Below, in pieces: positions 55,081 through 64,000 of a DNA stretch of 64,000 nucleotides. Below the pieces are notes generated by a model. That model was given only the letters and a program-made list of their open reading frames with translations. It was not told the origin of the DNA and searched no databases. Source of the stretch: Phorcus lineatus (lineage: Eukaryota > Mollusca > Gastropoda > Trochida > Trochidae). The first letter of the stretch is position 1. Each line of letters starts with the position of its first letter. The stretch is taken from the NCBI GenBank assembly GCA_921293015.1, contig OV121093.1, positions 28,158,622 to 28,222,621 of the forward strand, written 5' to 3'. The position numbers were made by a program, and so were the translations under genes.

Positions 55081-56489
55081 AGGTAAGGAAATGTAGGAAG
55101 CGCACATCATCATAAACTGTATTCTTACACAAATAATAATAACCACATAGTCCTTTTTTCTGAATATTAGTACATATAAAATGAATACATATGTAAATAC
55201 TGAGATTTCCATAGTACTTAAAAATACCTTGGGTCAGACAGTTTTGACCATGGTTTGAAAACTTCTTTTCGAGGACTCATTTCGAGGACTCATTTTGATG
55301 AATATTTCAAACTAGGGATGCATTCGAGAAGAAGAGGTGCAACTGTTGAAGTTAAGGAGGAAGTTTCCAAACCTTGGGTGATATGATACATGCAAATAAA
55401 ACCGTTACTTTCGGATCATATCAAGGTAATTATGGCTACCAAGAAAGAAATAAAATGAAGTATTTAAATGTTAATGCTTTGGTTTGATGATAATTACTTT
55501 CATCAGAGATTTATAAATTATAAAGTCTTTCAAAGAACGTTAATCATTACACTGTCCGAATCTCACTCAGTTTGCTCGACGTGTTTAAGCTATATACTGC
55601 TATTTGCATATTTTCTCTAACATTGAAACCCAAGTTTTGCATACATATATCAAAAACGTAGAAATGGTGGTCAGGGTATTTTCTTTGAGAACATTCAGTT
55701 TGAAAACAAATACACATTCAATTTTGGCCAGAGTGAGAGATCGGCGTTCTTTGGGACATTCACAGTCGTGTTTCGTTCTTCACAGACATAAATTTTGAGT
55801 TGGCCATTTGCAATTTAGAAGGTGACTATAAAAAAAACATATTAAAGGCAACATTCTTAGAGATAACTTTATATCGAATAAAATTTTGATATATGCAAAT
55901 TCGATATTATGATAATTAACCAAGTGTTGTAGTTGAAGATAAACAAACACCTGTGTTGATAATTCATCCTGCTGCTTGGAAGTAGTTCTTGTGAAATCAT
56001 ATATTGATGTAGTAATGTTTATGAAATATGTTTTAAAGTAATTTCCATTTAATTCCAAAACATTTCAAAATAAGTAACATACACAGTTATCTGTAACAAA
56101 CTTTGATATATTGGACAAAAAAGAATGCCTTACATGTAACTTCAAATTTAATCGATAATTTATTTCCATAATAAAGCCAATAATGGTTGATTCAATAATC
56201 CTAATGTTTGTAACGATGTTTGAAATATATGAATAAATGCCATGTGCACATAAAGATAGTTATCTGAGAGTCGTAGTTCACCTTTTCCGTAAAATAGGAT
56301 GTTATAGGTAAAAACGACCCGTTTCAAAGGCTAGCACTTTCAGAATGATCCTTTCATTCTATGCGTTCATGATTTGTACGTTATCATATATTCACGTCGA
56401 CGTAAATATAAGATAATGTACAAATGTAACGTGGGTGTGTGAATGAAATGCTTGTATCAATGGAATTATGTTTTTTTAACTTTGCTTTC
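55081..56489. other. No gene recognised
   Basis: AT-rich. The imperfect direct repeat TTTCGAGGACTCATTT occurs twice at 55266-55295. Nothing else is supported. Confidence 0.45.
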
Positions 56490-56645
56490 AGAGTGTGGTT
56501 ACAGAGCCCACACCAGCGCATATGATTGCATGATATAGATCGAAGCATGTACAGTTCTGCAGCTGAATGTTTATGTGAGCATTATATTTTCACTTCACCT
56601 GCCGTGAGTTCAGTCATTTATACACAGCTTGTAGTTGGCAAACAT
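56490..56645 (+). repeat. Fragment of the gene-flank block
   Basis: CCCACACCAGCGCATATGATTG and TTATGTGAGCATTATATTT resemble blocks B and C (about 42150 and 43220). It is a short, isolated fragment. Confidence 0.45.
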
Positions 56646-57180
56646 CAGATTGAGATTCAGATTGAGAATCAGATTGAGATTCAGATTGAGATTCAGATTG
56701 AGAATCAGATTGAGATTCAGATTGAGATTCAGATTGAGATTCAGATTGAGATTCAGATTGAGATTCAGACTGAGATTCAGATTGAGATTCAGATTGAGAT
56801 TCAGATTGAGATTGAGATTCAGATTGAGATTGAGATTGAGATTCAGATTGAGATTCAGATTGAGATTCAGATTGAGATTCAGATTGAGATTGAGATTGAG
56901 ATTCAGATTGAGATTCAGATTGAGATTCAGATTGAGATTCAGATTGAGATTCAGATTGAGATTCAGATTGAGATTCAGACTGAGATTCAGATTGAGATTC
57001 AGATTGAGATTCAGATTGAGATTCAGACTGAGATTCAGATTGAGATTCAGATTGAGATTCAGATTGAGATTCAGATTGAGATACAGATTGAGATTCAGAT
57101 TGAGATTCAGATTGAGATTCAGATTGAGATTCAGATTGAGATTCAGATTGAGATTCAGATTCAGATTCAGACTGAGATTC
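56646..57180. repeat. 12-bp microsatellite (ATTGAGATTCAG)n
   Basis: About 535 bases of a near-perfect 12-base unit composed of two related hexamers, with occasional hexamer slips (ATTGAGATTGAG) and ATTCAGACTGAG variants. Three frames on two strands stay open for 190-260 codons (IEIQIE, RLRF and LNLN repeats). These are artefacts of the array. Confidence 0.95.
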
Positions 57181-57540
57181 ATTTATTCACTTATGTTTCT
57201 TGCGGTACAATTAATCCTCATAATCCAAATGTGTTTAGGCAAGAAGACATAATTCTAAAAACTTGGTTTTTCTTTCAAAAGTTTGTTATATTGTCTATTC
57301 GGCAATTATAACTGAGTCACCTTGTAGCAAAAACCAAGAGGTATAACATTTATTTGGATTTGAAAAGACATAAGACATACCACAAATATCTAAGATAGAT
57401 TTAACAGGTAATAGCCATGTTTTATATTCAATCTCATGGTTATGATTAAAGGATATTAATGGACACAAAACTCGAAATAACTTGACTTTTTCGTTACTGT
57501 TCGCTAGTTCTGTGCCAATAGGTCGTTCGTTTTGCTATTG
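57181..57540. other. No gene recognised
   Basis: AT-rich, no supported feature. Confidence 0.4.
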
Positions 57541-57810
57541 TTATAGATAAGGTGGAGACACCAAATATTTGTAACATGGGCTTTACACTGTGTTGTGTCC
57601 TTGGGCAAGGCACTTCATCCACATTGCACTCAGTCCACCCAACTGTACAATTGGGTACCTGAATACGGGATGTATGGACCTATATTGGTTGCGTGAAGCG
57701 CTTAGTAGCAGCATCACAAGTACAATTACCTCAGGGTAATAAATGTTTAGTGTTTTGAGCATGGAAAAAGCGCCCTACAAATGCACATTTATTATTTTTA
57801 TTATTATGGA
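57541..57810 (+). repeat. Widespread invertebrate SINE-like repeat
   Basis: GTGTCCTTGGGCAAGGCACT, CAGTCCACCCAACTGTACAA, TGGGTACCTGAATACGG, GCGCCCTACAAATGC and a terminal TTATTATTTTTATTATTATGG follow the layout of a short repeat common in marine invertebrate genomes, recognised from memory. The simple ATT tail marks its 3' end. Confidence 0.6.
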
Positions 57811-58003
57811 ATATTTTCTCATACATTAACTGCCAAACCAGGCTTTACTACATATTCTTTTTACTGATCGGGTCTGTGTAGATGAAATGCGTTTAACCCC
57901 GAAGGTTTCACGTGCAGCTTTGACTGACATGTGCGCGATATAGTCAGCCAGGCTATTTACAACTTGAGGGTCGACGTGACCTGTCCGCGCTAACAGTTCT
58001 TGC
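57811..58003. other. No gene recognised
   Basis: No supported feature. Confidence 0.35.
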
Positions 58004-58658
58004 TCAGTCAGTGTGATGACGGAGGGTAAGTTTATCTTCTAACAAAAGAGTTTGCTTTTTCTCAACATCATATTGTATAATCGCTTTGATATTACTGTCT
58101 GGAACGGTGTCATTTGTGTAAACGATTGGTTTAGGAACGGGACGTTCTTTGTTGATATGTAAAGTGAAATGGACTCGGCAGTGTACGTCTGAGAAGAGAG
58201 GTGAAAATTCAAGGATATCAAAATCAATTACAAATATAATAAACAGATGCAAGTAAGTAGTCTACCACCGGTTTATATTTACATGTATTGTTTCCGGTGT
58301 TCATATTACCCATTCTACCATTGAATACAAAAATATTTAAATTTTTACTCATTTTGATTTATGTACAATTATTCTACTTATATCTTGATACTTCCTATTG
58401 ATGATTTTAATGAATCTTTAGCATGGTTATATTTTCGGGAATATCAATACTTAATACTTCAACAATGTGTTGATTAAATTCCCAATATACACGAGCTACA
58501 TTCTTTCTTGCATTACAATCACCAACCAGGCAAACCAATTCACATTTATAAATATAATGAAGAGCAGACTCTTCGATATTAATACATGCATCATGGGTTA
58601 AATATTTGGAACGCTTCGGAGAATGTATATCCATTGGAAATGTATACATATTGATCAA
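58004..58658 (-). pseudogene. LINE endonuclease relic
   Basis: Two separated minus-strand frames match one endonuclease domain. 58407-58658 holds CLVGDCNAR (the GDxNAR active-site box, with Cys for the usual Phe) after a typical lead-in (IHSPKRSKYLTHDACINIEE). 58004-58252 holds FDILEFSPLFSDVHC, the SDxH box near the end of the domain. The middle of the domain and all RT sequence are missing. It differs from LINE 2 (SDHMPV), so it comes from another family. Confidence 0.65.
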
Positions 58659-59975
58659 TGTTGAAAAGGGATTTAGACAATGTAATCTAAAATTAATTCA
58701 TTTCCCTGAACAGCTGGCAATATCATGTTTTTAAACTTATCCTTTATTGCAAAAAAAATTAGGTTTCACAACGAACACTTTGCGATGAGTGTGTTTCAAA
58801 ACAAAAACATTCAAGATTTAAAATAATGGATACAAATGTCTTTACAATTGTATTCGTACAATCATTTCATATTCACGTTACTAGCAAACTTTACAAACTT
58901 TTAGCATCGATTGACCTCAAACGTGAAAGATCTACTGTGTGTCTATCCAAATACTTGCCAGACATTACATTTGAACTTATTATTTTAAATAGATTTCGTT
59001 TGATAAGAGCTATTTTACCATGACATTTAAGAATCTACGTTCGAACACGATTTTAGACAGTCGAATGACCGCGTTTGATGCGGCTGGATGCAAAGAAGAG
59101 ACGTAACAGCAATGCGCGGAGTTTGACGCTCTACCGCTAAACAGGAAATTCAAAACGTGCTTTTGATAGCCTTCTGTTACCAATTACCAATAAGCATACA
59201 TACTTCTTCACGCTTATATAAACAGTCTATTACACAATCGTATGATTCGTTTGCATCAATTTGGAAAACGTTTGATTTCAAGTCGCGATGACTGGATTCG
59301 ATCAGACTCGGCCAGGATAGTTTTCATTCTAACAAAGTGACGTTTGAAAATTAGACTGATATAAAACTGAAGAAAACAGTTTTAATTTATTGCATTTTTT
59401 GTCCGATAACTGTTACTCTTGAGAGTTGGATTGTGCTAAATAAAATTTAAAGCTATTATACTAATTCGAACTATATATGCCACTGATTACGAAATATCAC
59501 GTTTATCCCCTAAATTCAACCCATTAAAACTATGCTGATACAAGTTCATATATTCAGTAAACGGTGCACGAGAAAGGGTCTCTTATAATTAACTTTCCGA
59601 ACGAACGCTACCTTTCTGAACCAAATCTATAGAGTAACCTGACAAATACATAGAAGCGAAAGCTAAGTCGCAAAAACAAAATACAGTAAAAGCTCGCACT
59701 TAGAGGGCAGGCTGTTGTTTGATAGTGCACTGGTGATATAGTGAGTGCGAGATGCCCGTGCACACGTTGAGGAGTCGTAATTGTGTAGGCAAACTGTGAA
59801 GTACAGAGTTAAAATATTCAGTTGACTTAATATTACCTTCAGTAAAAAAATTTAATAAAAGTATTGTAACTAACCAAATGTTGATACTTCCATGTACGCT
59901 CGTTTGTTTTATTCATATAATAAAGTTAATGGTTGAATGGTACGCTAGTTACCAACATCGTTGTCGGGGTATATG
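58659..59975. other. No gene recognised
   Basis: AT-rich, no supported feature. Confidence 0.45.
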
Positions 59976-60044
59976 AATTGAAGCACCTAGGCACGTGATT
60001 CGCGTCTCGATATCCCATTTTGCACGTGCCTAGGTGTTCCAATT
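59976..60044. repeat. Inverted repeat enclosing CACGTG arms
   Basis: 59976-59997 (GAATTGAAGCACCTAGGCACGTG region) pairs with 60023-60044 (CACGTGCCTAGGTGTTCCAATT) with two mismatches, giving a core of 14 perfect pairs (CACCTAGGCACGTG). The loop is 25 bases. Confidence 0.75.
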
Positions 60045-60448
60045 TATGCACACCTCCAACTGGGTTTGTAACTATAACATAGTTAGTAATTCATTTCACA
60101 ATTTTCCGAATGTCTTTGTAAAGACATATTAGATATCTTCTAGAGAAATCTGGAAAAATGTAAAGTCAACAACCATTTAAGGACAAGAAGTATGACACAT
60201 GCTTTGCACATGCAAAGCGTGCTCATTTCACCCGGAAAACAGTCCTAAAATGTCTTAACCGTTTAAAGGCTTCTCTTTAGTTAAACAGTTACTTGCTTCC
60301 AGACTGTGTTTGGAAATTAGAGGCACATAACGGAGCTCTAAATTTAATTTAAGGTCGAACGCGTAGCGTGAGGCTTTAAATGGAAAATTACCGATAAAAA
60401 CCGGGCATTACCGACAATTTCCAATTGCTTTAAAGGAAGCTCACTTTC
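60045..60448. repeat. Dispersed-unit fragment, otherwise featureless
   Basis: 60165-60235 repeats GTAAAGTCAACAACCATTTAAGGACAAGAAG-type sequence and a CATGCTTTGCACATGCAAAG stretch seen near 30895 and 47950. No gene. Confidence 0.5.
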
Positions 60449-60541
60449 GCTGTTTTGAATCTTTTTTAAAAACTGTTATGTTCTTTATCGATGCCGCCAA
60501 TGTGGTCAACAGCAGACACGTCAAATTCTGCACATCGCCAT
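60449..60541 (-). pseudogene. 5' fragment of the 329-aa propeller gene
   Basis: Matches the first codons of the gene at 33466-34455, with the two start ATGs kept (60541 and 60535). It has lost one base after the sixth codon, which brings in a TGA at once, and the similarity ends after about 93 bases. The promoter-side sequence (60542-60640) is also conserved. A dead remnant. Confidence 0.7.
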
Positions 60542-61285
60542 GTATCAAGTTGCCCCTCGTATGGCTCCTTGTATACTCCTCTGTGGTAAATTTATTTCAG
60601 AGTGTTATGCATTGCAGCGACCTTTATCAATATCTTTTGACTTGAAAATTATCAATTATGGAGACGTGATATTTCTAACAAGATGATTGCCTTTTTTATG
60701 TACTATTCTACCTTAAGCTTGAAATCATCAAATGCTGACAATATATCTTCATAAAATATATGGATAGCATAAACAGATATTTATGGAATATTTGTAATCG
60801 AGAAAATGTTTTGATTTAGTGTGATCTATCATTGCTTGCGCTTTAATAAACTAAAATAACTTGGAAACCAAAAAAAAAAAAAAAAATAAATGCTGCAGGA
60901 AGGTATCTAGATTTTCTTTAACTCTTGTTTGGACCTTACAGAATGTCTTTAGAAGTCTGTTCATGGTAGCCAATTCGCCATCGAAGCCAAATTGCTGATT
61001 TAAAAATTTGAAACGTCTGAAGATCGACCAGGAGTATCTTTTTTATGATTTGTTATTCTTCCTTGAAACATTGCTCCTTCTCTAATAGGCAGAAATTTCT
61101 GGTATACCTTTTCTGTTCATCAAGAGTTTTATAAATGTTTTGCTAATCAGGAATATTTTGATTTTTTTCATAAATACAATATTTTTATAAAAAAAAGGTT
61201 AAAAAGTAAGTTTATACAATATAAGATACTGATTGATTATAAAATATCTTCGAAAAATGTATGTTGGAAGGTATTCGAAAATATA
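60542..61285. repeat. Third copy of the 329-aa gene's 5' flank
   Basis: Matches 34456-35235: CTCCTCTGTGGTAAATTTAT, GAAGTCTGTTCATGGTAGCC, ATGATTTGTTATTCTT and TAAGATACTGATTGATTATA. A 17-A run (about 60869-60886) and short deletions distinguish it. It ends near 61280 and joins sequence homologous to 31940 onward. Confidence 0.7.
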
Positions 61286-61830
61286 TAAATCCTTAAGTAT
61301 CATTGCTTATTAAAAAGTAATAAGTTGGCCATTCAAGCAAATGTGATATCAACTTCATTTGAAATATTTAGGAGATACAACCAAGTTGAGATCAAATCAC
61401 CATAACAGAAAAAAACATGTAGCGAGATTCGTGAAATTGACACGACCTGCACGGGCTGCAAGCTTTTTACGTGTATCAGCTTCTGAAAACGTCTGTCCCG
61501 TACATTTACCTAGGCTCCGCGAAGTTATTAAACAAATTGAGTTTGCTTTTATCTATTTTCTACATTTATGTTTTGATATGATGACCTAAAACGATATCAT
61601 TCAAATTTGACCATATTTTATTTATAAGTTTTTTTCTATTCGTTTGTATCAAACCGGAATTTATATGACTTTTCAATATAAAAGATTGGTATGTTTTGTG
61701 AGTGATTTAAAAAAATAAGAATTATATACCTTGATTCCATGTTATATCGTGGTAAGAGGATCACAAACCAGCGACAGTATCAATTTATGTTTAGTTTGTC
61801 ATTGAAGAAATTACATGAAAAAGGGACCAA
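61286..61830 (+). repeat. Segmental duplicate of 31940-32500
   Basis: Order and orientation match 31940-32500, including a decayed long CACGTG module (TGCAAGCTTTTTACGTG, about 61458). In this copy it directly follows the flank that lies to its right in the other copy. Confidence 0.7.
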
Positions 61831-62345
61831 TATTTGTTTGCAATGTACAGCGTATCAATCGGTCATTAAGAGTTTGGGAGTTGTCATAACATATTCAGTT
61901 TCTTTTTTTCTATCACTGTTTCTTTCTGGTATGTCTTTGTTATCTTTAGATAGAACAAATGAGAAATAACGTGAAAATTTAGTGACAGTTTAATAACTGA
62001 ATGAATATTCGTTCAATGACCCAAAAATATTAAGCTTAAAGTACTCAACATTTAAAATATCAATTAGACCTTTTATCTACCACGATTTAGAAAGATAGAA
62101 AATAGACATTCACTAAAGTGGAAATAATAAAATATCTAGCAAATACCACTCATGGCCAGTTTCATGTTAACACCTTTTATCATTAGAGGAGTGCTTAGCG
62201 TTACAGATCATGGCACAATTGATTTAAAACATTCTCACTCAATTGGCAATATGCTGAGTTACAAAAGTTGTTTTTAGCTGCTATCCATAGTTCATTAGCA
62301 TTACAACTGTTAGTTTAAAATAGATGATCCCTTTGGCGCCCCCAA
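61831..62345. other. No gene recognised
   Basis: AT-rich, no supported feature. Confidence 0.4.
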
Positions 62346-62370
62346 ACCCCCCCCCCCCCCCCCCCCCCTC
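62346..62370. repeat. Poly-C tract
   Basis: A run of about 20 C residues after CCCCAAA. It is a homopolymer where base calling is unreliable and G-quadruplex formation on the other strand is possible. Confidence 0.9.
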
Positions 62371-63966
62371 AGGTATCCTAAAAAAAAGACTTATGATTTT
62401 TGTATGTATAAGGTTTGTAAACGCTAGAATGTGACAAACACTTTGCGAAAGATTACAAAAACGCAATTACGATTAACAGAGTAATTCGTAATTCGTTTTA
62501 TGTTTTAACTTACACATTTCCGATTGTCTATGTTAGGAAATATTAATATTAATATTCGTTTAAAGAGAAATCTACTATACTGTTAAGTCAACAACCATTT
62601 AACTCATTAATGCCGAATAATGAGATCCTCCCAGCGAGAGCCACAGATAAGCGTTTGGTAATTAGCAGTTTCTCACAGCGAGAGTGGCTTATGTGCGTTA
62701 ATTGAAAGCACCTTTTATGCGTCCGTCGTATAGTACAACAATGAACTTATTTTTAAAATCAGTTTAGCATCCATTAATGTAGATAACAGTTTCGTAAATA
62801 TCCTCAGGAGAGCAATAAGAAATGAAAATCGTTGCTCTTTGTGCAAAAATATACTACGTTTGGTAAAAGAAAACATTTTAGATATGTTGATCTTGGAAGG
62901 GAAAATAAATACTTTAAAAAGAAGGTTTATTAATTCAGATGAAACGATTGGAGTCTTTGTGAAGTTACCAACTTTGAAACATTGTTAGATATATTCTATT
63001 TGTAAAACGCTTTGAATTCATATGTCTAAGACTATATTATAAACATTTATGTACATGTATTCATAAATCATTTGTTAAGAATTTGAGACTATTGAAAGTG
63101 ACACTTAGATTTTACCTTTACTTCTTGAATGCATCACTTTGAGAATGTCATGTCATGAACTATCAATTTGATAATTGCATATAATTAATATTTTGAACGC
63201 CAGTGTTGTTCTACTTTGAATACTATTATTAATATAAGAGTTTATTCGAATATTACTTTACGAAACTAGCCGAGTGCATCCTGTATCCAGCACGGTCAGT
63301 AGCAGTCCTGTAACAATAATAGTTTTAGCATGTACAGGTTTTTTTTAAATTCGACAATATGTCTGCCATTGAATGGATACATACACATGTTAAATTATAA
63401 GTAGAGTCGACAACGGAATAGATTACCTGGTCAATATTAATAATCATTACATTCTAACTCTATCTCTTAAATCGGGATATTATTTCCATAAATTCTTAAT
63501 TGTGATTCAGATGGTTAAGATACCGACACATTGTATCTACTCAACATGGTGTGTAGATATGCAGTATTTGTATCTATGAATAGGAATGCATGTACATTAA
63601 CATATGTGAAAATATTAGGCACGTTACGTGTTTATGTGTTAGTACTTGCACTTAGTAGTAGTTAGTGTTAGTACTTGTGTGTACAATATGCCGCCATCAA
63701 ATCACTGTAGTGGATAGATTGAGAAAGACAATCTAACATGAAGATTGACAAATGCTTATAAGTGATATTTGGTTATTTATATTCTAAATATATATCAAAA
63801 TATGTAAGTGTGTGTCAGTGTATGTTATTTGCGGTTAAGTTTGCTGTTTAAGTACTGTTGTTTAGATACAAGTAAGAGAAATTGTCTCTCATATCATTTT
63901 GACCAATATAAAAGGTGCAATATCTAATGCAGTTTACATGTCAATTATATTTGGTGAGACAATGAA
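62371..63966. other. No gene recognised
   Basis: 62575-62600 repeats the CTGTTAAGTCAACAACCATT string of the dispersed unit. 62610-62700 contains AGCGAGAG twice. Otherwise AT-rich and featureless. Confidence 0.45.
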
Positions 63967-63967
63967 A

Positions 63968-64000
<33 letters not shown>
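63967..64000. repeat. (CT)n microsatellite at the window end
   Basis: An uninterrupted CT dinucleotide repeat that runs off the end of the window. Confidence 0.95.

Noticed and set aside
56526..57311. 261-codon frame with IEIQIE repeats and the opposite LNLN and RLRF frames
   Set aside because: All are translations of a 12-bp microsatellite. Three frames on two strands are open at once, which is expected from the repeat alone.
60869..60886. Poly-A tail of a retrocopy
   Set aside because: The A run lies inside a stretch collinear with the other flank copies on both sides, so it is an expanded homopolymer and not an insertion end.

Overview
This is an AT-rich eukaryotic window packed with repeats, most likely from a marine invertebrate and, at a guess, a mollusc. 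The evidence is indirect: non-LTR retrotransposons, one carrying a 2A peptide of the kind reported from marine invertebrates; tRNA-derived SINEs with a shared core; a widespread 'ttgggcaaggcactt' type repeat; and intronless genes with TATA-like boxes. No complete tRNA, rRNA or conserved housekeeping gene is visible, so the species cannot be named.

Layout. 1-9.7 kb is mostly empty, with a perfect 38-bp inverted repeat (4.3 kb), a 20-bp tandem repeat (5 kb), an 18-bp minisatellite (6.7-7.66 kb), another inverted repeat (9.1 kb) and a weak first-exon candidate (1.5-1.6 kb). 9.8-15.4 kb is a dead L1/Tx1-like LINE on the minus strand. 17.7-22.5 kb is duplicated block A, with a frameshifted gene for a secreted coiled-coil plus beta-propeller protein. 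23-31.7 kb holds SINEs, repeats and duplicated non-coding modules. 33.5-34.5 kb is an intact intronless gene on the minus strand for a second secreted propeller-like protein. 36-39 kb contains a 107-bp-arm foldback, AGACGTCT arrays and a possible small spliced gene. 41.3-47.5 kb holds a 65-bp tandem repeat, a gene-less flank copy (block B) and block C with the intact 538-residue paralogue of the block A gene. 48.7-53.15 kb is a second LINE, with a 2A-bearing ORF1 and clean 13-bp target-site duplications, inserted into a copy of the 34-35.7 kb region. 53-55 kb continues that copy. 56.6-57.2 kb is a 12-bp microsatellite, 58-58.7 kb a LINE endonuclease relic, and 60.4-61.8 kb a rearranged third copy that includes a 5' scrap of the minus-strand gene. 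The window ends in a CT microsatellite.

The unifying theme is a segmentally duplicated, same-orientation cluster in which two kinds of intronless, secreted propeller-like genes recur among many gene-less copies of their flanks. A short module with CACGTG E-boxes recurs at least 13 times in one orientation, including about 1.2-1.5 kb upstream of both coiled-coil/propeller genes. The proteins look extracellular. Their function is unknown; an adhesion, matrix or recognition role is only a guess from architecture. All similarity statements come from reading by eye, not from database searches.
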